A stretch of DNA of 6,738 nucleotides from a candidate division TM6 bacterium UASB124 (GCA_001468855.1 LDIV01000001.1:379130-385867); one strand, 5' to 3'; positions 1 to 6,003 are shown, counted from the stretch's first letter. The notes: generated by a model from the letters alone, not told the origin. Made by a program: numbers and translations.

Positions 1-306
1 AAGCTTTTCCCCATAAATTTTGGCGAAAGGCACTTATCGTTGCAAGAATTTTCAAACCCCGAACTCACGTTATTTTAACAGCATGATTCTCAACCTGAAA
101 ACATTGGTCTTAAAAAAATCGAAAAACTTGATATTTACACAAGTAAACTTACTACAAAATCTCTTATTTTTCTCAAAATAGCACATAATCGGCACCACCC
201 TATTGACTTTTTAGCAATAATTCAGGCAATTCTTTACAACTCGCTTTCTATCTGTAAAATACATAGTGGATGGACAGCCATTATTTGCAAAGACAATCAA
301 AGCTAA
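1..306 (+). pseudogene. Possible 3' remnant of an ankyrin-type gene
   Basis: Frame 1 is open from the window edge to a TAA at 304-306, apart from one TAA at 76-78. The 75 codons after that stop contain no ATG, so this is not an intact short gene. The translation is protein-like. Near its end it reads LKIAHNRHHPIDFLAIIQ and then KIHSGWTAI, which resembles an ankyrin helix pair followed by the D-x-x-G-x-T-P/A-L turn of the next repeat. The downstream gene at 448 carries ankyrin-like repeats of similar style, so this could be the decayed tail of a related gene. It could also be non-coding AT-rich sequence that happens to be open. The part before 76 is also open in frame 3 up to about 83, so a frameshift is possible. 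Confidence 0.3.
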
Positions 307-313
307 ATTTAAT
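285..313 (+). promoter_or_regulatory. Candidate sigma70-type promoter for the F-box/ankyrin gene
   Basis: TTGCAA (285-290) and TTTAAT (308-313) are separated by 17 bases, matching the -35 and -10 consensus at 4/6 and 5/6. This would give a leader of roughly 125 bases before the ATG at 448. AT-rich DNA produces such matches by chance. A second -10-like TATAAA at 387-392 lacks a well-spaced -35. Confidence 0.25.
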
Positions 314-436
314 AACTAAATATGGAAGTACTTAGATAAAAACATTTTTAAGACTTCTTGCAGATCAACCATAAGTCATCTGCAACTATAAACACACAAA
401 TATTGATCCGTTTCAGTATTTTTTCATCTCAAATAT

Positions 437-442
437 AGAGGA
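437..442 (+). promoter_or_regulatory. Ribosome binding site of the F-box/ankyrin gene
   Basis: AGAGGA lies five T residues upstream of the ATG at 448. It is a clear Shine-Dalgarno match and fixes the start so that the protein begins with a signal-peptide-like segment. Confidence 0.75.
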
Positions 443-447
443 TTTTT

Positions 448-1848
448 ATGATTTTTTTTAACACATTAAATTCAGTTCTTTTAATAACTTTAGTATCCAT
501 TTCGTTATCAGGAATGGACAACCCCGTCAATAATCAGGGTTTAGGCACCAACCAAGATTTACAAGCAGCTATAGAAGCATCTTTACAAACAGGTAATACA
601 GTAACACATATAATAAGTTTGTCATCATCGTCCTCGCCAACGAGGCAATCTGCCTCTTTTGCTTCAAAAACAACACCGACCATACAAAAAACGCCAGAAA
701 CACCAGCAACCCATTGGTATATAACACCTCAAGGCGATCGTTGGTTTTTTGGATCACTCAATACAGAGCCTTCTGCATCTCAAACAAATTCATCTTCTTC
801 TTCATCTAGCTCCTCTTCAAGCTCTCAAAAACCAAAAGTAACTGCAAAAGACTTTAAATGGGTAACCGGTTATGATGAGATTGATGATGATAAAACTCAC
901 TCAAGTTCAAATGACCAAGAAGATTCTTCTACTGTTATTAAAAATGACCCAACATCCGTTTTTCCAGATGAAATTTTGTTGCAAATTTTTCGAGAAGTAT
1001 TACTTTCAACTGACCACATTAAAGATTTTAATAATCTAGCTCATATAAACAAAAATTGGTATCGAATATGGCAAGATCATACCTTGCAAAGAACCCGTTT
1101 ACTGAAAATTCGTAAAAACAATGTATTCGAAAAAGAAATAGAAACCTTCAATAAAACCCACAACAAAAATGATCTTCATTTTATAAGTAAGCAATTAGAA
1201 AAGGATGATTACAACAACACAAACCTCATACAAGTTCTCAAACAAAACAATATATCGATTAGAAATGTCATTCCAAATTTTGATGGTTTTAACATTGCAA
1301 AACAATTTGCCATATTTATAAAATTTAAAAACAAACAAGGCATTAAACGAATTATACAATTTTGCAAATGCAATAAAGCAAACCCTTTGGTTGCTGAAAC
1401 ATTAAATGCGCATATTGATTCACATGGTCGCACGTTACCACTATGCACAATTAGCTTTTTAGATAACACCGATACAATAATGGATCTAATTCATCTTTTT
1501 ATAAAATGCAGAGCAGATTTAAGAATAGCAGATTCATATGGTAACAATGTTTTACACTATGCAGTACAAAAATGTAATCCCCGCCTCCTTTGTAATTTGA
1601 TATTAGAACTTATCATGATCAATCATCAGCACAGATTCTTGCTCTCCTTCAAAAACATATATGGTCAAACCCCCTGGGATCACGCAAAAGAATTGTATAC
1701 GGTAACTAGTCATCTAAGACTAGCGCTCAGAAAAAAAAACAACCAAGAACACATTTTATACTGGTTGAAAAATGCTGAAAATTCAAACGATTATCATGAT
1801 TTAAGCTTTAATTTAAAACTATACATCACACAAACATTGAGCCACTAA
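448..1848 (+). CDS. Exported F-box and ankyrin-repeat protein with UIM-like motif and poly-Ser linkers
   Basis: 466 residues. In order: a hydrophobic signal-peptide-like N-terminus (1-22, cleavage probably near SLSG/M); a helix at 37-47, DLQAAIEASLQ, that fits the ubiquitin-interacting motif pattern (acidic-L-x-x-A-I-x-x-S-L); a five-Ser run (59-63); a Trp/aromatic-rich patch (89-103); a 12-Ser run (115-126); an acidic stretch (143-159); an F-box (about 170-214), with FPDEILLQIF at its core and the later conserved W204; a helical middle; and about three ankyrin-like repeats (324-415), recognisable by HGRT, YGNNVLHYA and YGQTPWDHA turns. F-boxes recruit Skp1 and hence SCF ubiquitin ligases in eukaryotes, and ankyrin repeats usually bind the substrate. 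By inference this is a secreted effector that diverts host ubiquitination. Bacteria lack Skp1, so a host target is the natural reading. The gene is convergent with mnmA and sits alone on its strand. The F-box call is strong, the UIM moderate, and the ankyrin repeats are degenerate. Confidence 0.85.
   Translation: MIFFNTLNSVLLITLVSISLSGMDNPVNNQGLGTNQDLQAAIEASLQTGNTVTHIISLSSSSSPTRQSASFASKTTPTIQKTPETPATHWYITPQGDRWFFGSLNTEPSASQTNSSSSSSSSSSSSQKPKVTAKDFKWVTGYDEIDDDKTHSSSNDQEDSSTVIKNDPTSVFPDEILLQIFREVLLSTDHIKDFNNLAHINKNWYRIWQDHTLQRTRLLKIRKNNVFEKEIETFNKTHNKNDLHFISKQLEKDDYNNTNLIQVLKQNNISIRNVIPNFDGFNIAKQFAIFIKFKNKQGIKRIIQFCKCNKANPLVAETLNAHIDSHGRTLPLCTISFLDNTDTIMDLIHLFIKCRADLRIADSYGNNVLHYAVQKCNPRLLCNLILELIMINHQHRFLLSFKNIYGQTPWDHAKELYTVTSHLRLALRKKNNQEHILYWLKNAENSNDYHDLSFNLKLYITQTLSH
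790..825 (+). repeat. Poly-serine tract, 12 Ser, mixed codons
   Basis: Twelve consecutive Ser codons (residues 115-126 of the F-box protein) use TCA, TCT, AGC and TCC in irregular order. The run therefore appears conserved as protein and is not a simple DNA microsatellite. It separates the N-terminal segment from the F-box part and probably acts as a flexible linker. Confidence 0.9.
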
Positions 1849-1952
1849 GCAAATATATAGATTTAAATTCATCTGACACCGTATACCTTGATCAGGATTA
1901 GGATTCCAAAAGCTTAAAACTATATCATTATATCTTTGCTTGCCTATCGATC
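1849..1952. other. Short convergent intergenic gap
   Basis: This lies between the ends of the F-box/ankyrin gene and mnmA. I see no GC-rich hairpin with a T-run, so termination here is either factor-dependent or not recognisable. A weak 6-bp stem, GATCTT/AAGATC (1949-1967), straddles the mnmA stop but lacks a T-tract on either strand. Confidence 0.4.
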
Positions 1953-3038
1953 TTAACGAAGAAGATCATCATCACAAATTGTTTTTTGTTCAGCAATAAC
2001 CCCACAACCAAGGCAGGTATCTTTATCATAAAAAACAGCAAATTGGCCCGGAGCCAGTCCCTGATCATTACCTTGAATAGTAACCGTACCGATACCCATT
2101 GTTTGTTGATTGAGCATACATTCGTACATCCACTCACCATGTCGTATTTTTACTTGTAATTTGGTACCTTTAGGGCAACTCCCAAGCCAATGTATATGCT
2201 CAACTGTAAAAACATTGCGATGCTTATCAGAACTATAATATTGTTTAGAGATGTAAACAATATTTTTCTGCGTATCCTTACTGACCACATACCAAGGCCC
2301 CCCTGAAAGCCGCATTCCTTTGCGCTGCCCAATTGTGTAATACCAAAAACCTTCATGCTGACCGACAACATGGCCAGTTTCAAACTCAATAAAGTCACCC
2401 TGCCGCGTTCCTAAATGATGTCGGATAAAGTCACTAAAACTAATCTTGCCCAAAAAACAAATACCTTGACTGTCCTTGCGATCTTGGTTAGGCAAATTAA
2501 ATTGATGCGCCAAGGCACGCACTTCTGACTTAAGTAGATTACCAATTGGAAAGACCAAACGAGATAGTTGCTCCTGGTTCAAATGAGATAAAAAATAGGT
2601 TTGATCTTTAATAGGATCTTTTGCTTTTTTAAGAATCCATAGACGTCCATCGTGCTGTAAATTTGCATAATGCCCGGTCGCAATTTTTTCAAAAGAGGAA
2701 TCTATTTTGTGAAGAAAACAACCAAACTTAATACGCTTATTACATAAAATATCAGGACTTGGAGTTCGGCCGTCTTTAATCTCTGCAATAGTATATGCAA
2801 CTACCTCATTCCAATATTCTTGTTGCAAAGAGATGACTTGCAAAGGAACATTGTATTTATCGCACACGGCCTGAACATAACCAAGATCTTCTTCCCATGG
2901 ACAACTACCCAGATAGGCTAGTTCATCCTCAAGCCAAATTTTGAGATAAAAAGCATAAACTTCATGCCCTTGGTCCTTAAGCAATTTAAGCGCAACGGAG
3001 CTATCTACACCACCGGAAACAAGGACAGCTATTTTCAT
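1953..3038 (-). CDS. mnmA: tRNA-specific 2-thiouridylase MnmA
   Basis: The enzyme transfers sulfur to C2 of wobble uridine 34 in tRNA-Lys, -Glu and -Gln, in an ATP-dependent reaction through an adenylated intermediate and an enzyme persulfide. It acts in the cytosol. Numbered from the ATG at 3038 (361 residues, the family's usual length), the PP-loop SGGVDSS is at 8-14. The catalytic cysteines are C99 in DILCNKRIKFG and C194 in GICFLG. ATGHY (120-124) and KDQTYFL (144-150) are also present. The C-terminal barrel ends with the GQFAVFYDKDTCLGCGVI form of the usual GQ-x-x-VFY...G-GVI signature. An in-frame TTG at 3047 directly abuts the AAGGA Shine-Dalgarno and so cannot be the start; the ATG at 3038 has a nine-base spacer. 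The CPWEEDLGYVQAVC segment (46-59) resembles, from memory, plant/plastid-type MnmA more than the E. coli type. The gene stands alone between accessory genes, with its own divergent promoter. Confidence 0.96.
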   Translation of the reverse strand: MKIAVLVSGGVDSSVALKLLKDQGHEVYAFYLKIWLEDELAYLGSCPWEEDLGYVQAVCDKYNVPLQVISLQQEYWNEVVAYTIAEIKDGRTPSPDILCNKRIKFGCFLHKIDSSFEKIATGHYANLQHDGRLWILKKAKDPIKDQTYFLSHLNQEQLSRLVFPIGNLLKSEVRALAHQFNLPNQDRKDSQGICFLGKISFSDFIRHHLGTRQGDFIEFETGHVVGQHEGFWYYTIGQRKGMRLSGGPWYVVSKDTQKNIVYISKQYYSSDKHRNVFTVEHIHWLGSCPKGTKLQVKIRHGEWMYECMLNQQTMGIGTVTIQGNDQGLAPGQFAVFYDKDTCLGCGVIAEQKTICDDDLLR

Positions 3039-3047
3039 TGCTTGCAA

Positions 3048-3052
3048 TCCTT
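3048..3052 (-). promoter_or_regulatory. Ribosome binding site deciding the mnmA start
   Basis: On the minus strand AAGGA ends nine bases before the ATG at 3038. It touches the alternative TTG at 3047, which rules that codon out. Confidence 0.65.
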
Positions 3053-3105
3053 AAAAAAAAGTTAATTTTCGTTCTTTTTAGTCTAAATTAAGTATTGTAA
3101 TAGAA

Positions 3106-3132
3106 ATTATATCATTTTTGATAATTTTTCAA
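3106..3132 (-). promoter_or_regulatory. Candidate mnmA promoter with extended -10
   Basis: On the minus strand TGATATAAT (TGn plus a perfect TATAAT at 3111-3106) follows TTGAAA (3132-3127) with a short 15-base spacer. Shifting the -35 by one base to TTTGAA gives 16. The extended -10 could compensate for the imperfect spacing. The predicted transcript would start near 3099 and carry about 60 bases of leader. Confidence 0.45.
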
Positions 3133-3172
3133 ATCTTTCAAAAAATCAATAGTTCAAACATATTTTAATCGC

Positions 3173-3201
3173 TTGCGTTCACACAAATGTTTTAGTATAG
3201 T
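3173..3201 (+). promoter_or_regulatory. Candidate promoter for the LRR gene
   Basis: TTGCGT (3173-3178) and TATAGT (3196-3201) are separated by 17 bases. Transcription would begin near 3208, leaving a leader of about 100 bases that contains a G-run (3226-3230) and the 17-bp tandem repeat. It is arranged back to back with the mnmA promoter. Confidence 0.35.
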
Positions 3202-3244
3202 TAATTTCTAACTGTAGCGCATCTTGGGGGTGTTGCTCGATAAA

Positions 3245-3278
3245 ATTAAATATAATCATGAATTAAATATAATTATGA
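3245..3278 (+). repeat. 17-bp tandem repeat, two copies, in the LRR gene leader
   Basis: Units at 3245-3261 and 3262-3278 are identical except for one C/T difference. Each holds TATAAT followed by ATGA. The repeat lies just upstream of the preferred start at 3308 and supports reading this stretch as leader and not as coding sequence. Confidence 0.8.
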
Positions 3279-3307
3279 ATATAAAATACGAATGGATTGT
3301 TGTTTTT

Positions 3308-4762
3308 ATGACAAATTTCAAATCTCTTTTAATCACCATTATCTTTGCAATACAATCGTTAAATATTGTATCTGCTACCGAATTGTTACCAGATAAATCT
3401 TCTTCAAGTAGTAACAACCCTGAAATTTTTTCCATTATTCCACAACTAAAATCTTTAACACTCAATGGAAATCATAATCACTTACCACAAAATATATCAT
3501 CATCTTCTTCCTCAACAATACTTTCAACATCGTCAAAACAACACGCCGTAAGAACAATTCTTAATAGATTCTTTACCACCGAACAACTTTATGGAATTAC
3601 CCATCAAGAAACGTTCAAAGAAAAGCTGCAAACACAACTTGAGTTATGTTTAGCTACACACACATTAAATCTTTCCTCCATGGACTTATCAGATGGGACA
3701 TTAGAAAGGATTATAAATCTTCTTACACAGCTTAATATGAACAACAAAATCCGTATATTGTATGCAAACGACAATGTATTAACAAGGCTCCCCCAAAATA
3801 TCGATTCCCTTTGTAATCTACAATCTTTGGATTTGAGCGATAATTGGTTAACTCAACTGCCTTCAACAATTTGTAACCTTTCATCCTTACTACATCTTAA
3901 AATACACAACAATCAGTTATTGAATTTGCCTGAAAAAATAGGAAATTTAACATTTCTTAAAGTACTAGCTGTAAGTAACAACCAAATTGTATCACTTCCT
4001 GACTCTATTAGTATGCTAGAAAACTTGGAAAAATTAGATCTTGGTTGTAATAAATTATCAAAGATTCCAAATACCGTTTGGCTTCTTTATTCGTTACGCA
4101 ATCTTAACGTATGCTCAAATTTATTAGAGGAAATACCTGCAGAGATAGATTGGTTGCCATATCTTGAAGTACTAGATGCAAGCAGTAACAAAATTGAGCA
4201 TATTCCTTATTCTATTGGCAATTTATCATACTTAAAGAAACTTTATCTTGATAATAATATTTTAACAGAGATTCCACATACTATTGGCAATCTTTCAAAG
4301 TTAGTTTGGCTTGAACTACGTAACAACCTACTACAAACATTACCAAAGAAAATCGGGCGATTAAAACATCTTGAGATGCTTGATGTAAGCTTTAATAACA
4401 TAACAAATATTCCGTCATCCATAGGTAGACTTGTCAATTTAACATGCTTATATCTCGCAGAAAATCAACTTGAATTCTTACCGGAGACGATCGGATTGTT
4501 AAAAAACCTAGAAATACTACATGTTTCCAACAATAAGCTAATAGTTCTTCCTGAATCGTTAAATAATTTAACTGCACTTTATGCCTTAAATGCTGAACAC
4601 AATTTACTCAAAATACTACCGGATCTGTCAAGGCTTCATGCCAGTCTCAAAGATTTAAACCTTTGGTACAATCCGCTTACATTTGATGCTAAACAAATAG
4701 TCATCAAAACATTACCTCAAACTCGCGTTCGTGTTGACCGCGAAAACGAATACACATTATAA
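3308..4762 (+). CDS. Exported leucine-rich-repeat protein with poly-Ser linkers
   Basis: 484 residues from the ATG at 3308. This start gives a textbook signal peptide: a short K-containing head, the hydrophobic stretch LLITIIFAIQSLNI, then VSA/TE with cleavage after residue 23. The frame is open upstream to a TTG at 3224 and an ATG at 3275, but those starts bury the signal peptide and lack a Shine-Dalgarno; the one at 3308 is itself weak (GGA, 11 bases upstream). Poly-Ser runs lie at 31-35 and 64-69. After a helical segment (about 80-147) come 13 uninterrupted 23-residue repeats (148-446) of the form L-x-x-L-x-L-x-x-N-x-L-x-x-L/I-P-x-x-I-x-x-L-x-x, then a partial 14th and a short cap. This is the intracellular Shoc2/Erbin/PIRL-like LRR spacing. 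The repeats form a curved binding solenoid; no catalytic domain is visible. By inference it is a secreted protein that binds a host or surface partner. The gene following at 4814 on the same strand may be cotranscribed. Confidence 0.85.
   Translation: MTNFKSLLITIIFAIQSLNIVSATELLPDKSSSSSNNPEIFSIIPQLKSLTLNGNHNHLPQNISSSSSSTILSTSSKQHAVRTILNRFFTTEQLYGITHQETFKEKLQTQLELCLATHTLNLSSMDLSDGTLERIINLLTQLNMNNKIRILYANDNVLTRLPQNIDSLCNLQSLDLSDNWLTQLPSTICNLSSLLHLKIHNNQLLNLPEKIGNLTFLKVLAVSNNQIVSLPDSISMLENLEKLDLGCNKLSKIPNTVWLLYSLRNLNVCSNLLEEIPAEIDWLPYLEVLDASSNKIEHIPYSIGNLSYLKKLYLDNNILTEIPHTIGNLSKLVWLELRNNLLQTLPKKIGRLKHLEMLDVSFNNITNIPSSIGRLVNLTCLYLAENQLEFLPETIGLLKNLEILHVSNNKLIVLPESLNNLTALYALNAEHNLLKILPDLSRLHASLKDLNLWYNPLTFDAKQIVIKTLPQTRVRVDRENEYTL
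3398..3412 (+). repeat. Poly-serine tract, 5 Ser
   Basis: Five consecutive Ser codons (TCT, TCA, AGT) lie a few residues after the predicted signal cleavage site of the LRR protein. Confidence 0.8.
3497..3514 (+). repeat. Poly-serine tract, 6 Ser
   Basis: Six Ser codons (TCA, TCT, TCC) directly follow an orphan LRR-like segment and precede another Ser/Thr-rich stretch. It is a linker between the N-terminal part and the repeat domain. Confidence 0.8.
3749..4645 (+). repeat. Thirteen tandem 69-bp LRR-coding units
   Basis: The units run with no length variation, each coding for 23 residues. DNA identity between most units is low while the protein pattern is kept, so the array is old and selected. 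Units 7 and 8 share the most sequence: both contain a Y/HT/SIGNLS stretch coded by near-identical DNA at about 4212-4227 and 4281-4296. Confidence 0.9.
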
Positions 4763-4763
4763 A
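4734..4763 (+). promoter_or_regulatory. Candidate internal promoter for the gene at 4814
   Basis: TTGACC (4734-4739) and TATAAA (4758-4763), with an 18-base spacer, each match consensus at 5/6. The -35 lies inside the end of the LRR gene and the -10 overlaps its stop codon. Transcription would start near 4770, about 44 bases before the next ATG, so the helical-protein gene could be expressed independently. Confidence 0.4.
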
Positions 4764-4774
4764 TACACATTATA
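4751..4774 (+). repeat. 11-bp direct repeat across the LRR gene stop
   Basis: TACACATTATA occurs at 4751-4761 and 4764-4774, a 13-base period. The first copy includes the final codons and most of the stop of the LRR gene. The second copy leads directly into AGAGGA. Confidence 0.8.
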
Positions 4775-4802
4775 GAGGACAATCATTCATATTTTTTTAA
4801 AT

Positions 4803-4808
4803 GGAAGG
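4803..4808 (+). promoter_or_regulatory. Ribosome binding site of the helical-protein gene
   Basis: GGAAGG lies five bases upstream of the ATG at 4814. It supports this start, which begins with the typical MKK signal-peptide head. Confidence 0.65.
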
Positions 4809-4813
4809 TTATC

Positions 4814-5914
4814 ATGAAAAAGATATTATTTTTTATATCACTCACAAGTATCTGCACGCACTCACTTATTGCAATGAAACGAAGTACACCAATAGACATC
4901 ACAATTCCAACAACATCAAGCTCATCTAAAAAAACAAAAACTTCATTGGATGATTTGCGATCAGATTATCAAACCTACCTCAATGGTTCACCATCTAAAG
5001 ACCAAGTCAAACAACTGTTAACACATTTTTTTAATGAGATTATTGTAGCGATAAAACTTTTAGGTTCACAAGATACCAAAGAGCAAGGTATTGCAAATCT
5101 TCAAAAACTTTGGACCATCTTGTATGAAGAAAAAGTCCGTGCCGGCACATTATTAAATATCGTTCAGCAATTCATTGTAAGCCTTAATACATTCATTAAT
5201 TCCGACGAAGGCAAAAAGCAATTTGAAGAAAATATCAAAATTATTTTGCCTGAATTAATAAAAGCAAAGCCTATACTTGATGACATTTTTAATGAAAGCG
5301 AAAAGATAATTGGTAACATCAATAGTCTTATCACACAACTCAATGAGATAATCAAAAAACTTCCTCTGCTTTCAAGCTCTTCATCCAGTAGCTCATCTTC
5401 AAATAATGCATCTTTTATTTCATCATTACCGTTGCCAAGCAAACTATTGAAAAAGAAGCCAAGCGAATATATTCAGGAGTTTACACAAATTAGCGGAACA
5501 TTGAATATGATTACAAATAACTACCTTGTGGCACTATTAAGTAGTAAGATGGTCTCTCTTGACACAACCAATAACAAAGTATGCGGTAAGATCCTTAAAA
5601 AATTAAATCTCTACATAGCAAAGCTCAAATCTTTTATTGCCGCACATCAAGCAACATTACAAGACAAAAGCATTTGCCTTAAAGATGAACTTACAAAGAT
5701 AGATACGCATACGCCGGAACAGCAACAGACGCCATTTGTACAGTTCCTACATAAAATTAAAACATTTGCTAACGTTATCTCTGCGTTGCAGGCACAAGAT
5801 GTACCAAAATTAGTCGAACAATTCTTTAATAAGCTACCTGCGCTCAATCAGGATCAATTAAATATTGCCGTTAAGATGCTTACTATGGCAACAACAGTTG
5901 CAGAAAAACTGTAA
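4814..5914 (+). CDS. Exported alpha-helical protein of unknown function with poly-Ser tract
   Basis: 366 residues; I do not recognise a family. Residues 1-20 are a signal peptide: an MKK head, the hydrophobic ILFFISLTSI, and cleavage probably after SLIA, just before Met21. A four-Ser run (35-38) and a lysine-rich patch follow. The rest is almost all predicted amphipathic helix, in two blocks separated by a ten-Ser run (187-196): 45-185 and about 215-366. Regular hydrophobic spacing suggests helical bundles, not membrane segments. There is no recognisable enzyme motif and only three cysteines (13, 257, 288). Codon use and AT content match the LRR gene 51 bases upstream, and the two may share a transcript, although a promoter-like sequence also sits at 4734-4763. 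A hairpin terminator follows closely. The shared layout with the other two signal-peptide/poly-Ser proteins suggests the same export route and probably a host- or envelope-facing role; that is inference. Confidence 0.75.
   Translation: MKKILFFISLTSICTHSLIAMKRSTPIDITIPTTSSSSKKTKTSLDDLRSDYQTYLNGSPSKDQVKQLLTHFFNEIIVAIKLLGSQDTKEQGIANLQKLWTILYEEKVRAGTLLNIVQQFIVSLNTFINSDEGKKQFEENIKIILPELIKAKPILDDIFNESEKIIGNINSLITQLNEIIKKLPLLSSSSSSSSSSNNASFISSLPLPSKLLKKKPSEYIQEFTQISGTLNMITNNYLVALLSSKMVSLDTTNNKVCGKILKKLNLYIAKLKSFIAAHQATLQDKSICLKDELTKIDTHTPEQQQTPFVQFLHKIKTFANVISALQAQDVPKLVEQFFNKLPALNQDQLNIAVKMLTMATTVAEKL
5372..5401 (+). repeat. Poly-serine tract, 10 Ser, mixed codons
   Basis: Ten Ser codons (TCA, AGC, TCT, TCC, AGT) join the two helical halves of the protein at 4814. 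The irregular codons again point to selection on the serines themselves. Confidence 0.9.
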
Positions 5915-5947
5915 TCATTGCTAATAATGGTTGAATATTTAAAAATC

Positions 5948-5975
5948 AATAGGCCCCGAACTGGGGCCTATTTTT
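5948..5975. terminator. Bidirectional rho-independent terminator
   Basis: A 10-bp stem, AATAGGCCCC / GGGGCCTATT (5948-5957 with 5963-5972), encloses the loop GAACT and runs into T residues through 5975. On the minus strand the same stem is followed by ATTTTT-like sequence (5941-5947). It can therefore end both the helical-protein gene (+) and the convergent permease gene (-). It is the only GC-rich hairpin in the window. Confidence 0.9.
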
Positions 5976-6003
5976 ATGTCTAATACATTGCAAGAAAAAC
6001 AAC

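Noticed and set aside
569..757. Minus-strand open frames inside the F-box, LRR, mnmA and helical-protein genes
   Set aside because: They lie antisense or out of frame within well-supported genes. They have low-complexity or shadow-like translations and no ribosome binding sites or family motifs.
1949..1967. Hairpin at the end of mnmA as a terminator
   Set aside because: The stem is only 6 bp, AT-rich, overlaps the stop codon and has no T-run on either strand.
3039..3047. TTG at 3047 as mnmA start, adding three residues
   Set aside because: It directly abuts the AAGGA ribosome binding site, leaving no spacer. The ATG at 3038 has a workable nine-base spacer, and MKIAVLVSGG is the usual family start.
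3224..3307. Longer LRR reading frame beginning at the TTG at 3224 or the ATG at 3275
   Set aside because: No Shine-Dalgarno at either codon. The extension would bury a textbook signal peptide and includes the AT-rich tandem repeat. The TTG is also only about 16 bases from the predicted transcript start.
3749..4645. Regular 69-bp repeats as a CRISPR array or DNA satellite
   Set aside because: The periodicity is explained by in-frame leucine-rich repeats. Units are diverged at DNA level and there are no identical repeats separated by unique spacers.
4801..4929. ATG at 4801 opening a short overlapping frame of about 42 codons
   Set aside because: It is out of frame with the gene at 4814, has no well-placed ribosome binding site and encodes no recognisable pattern.
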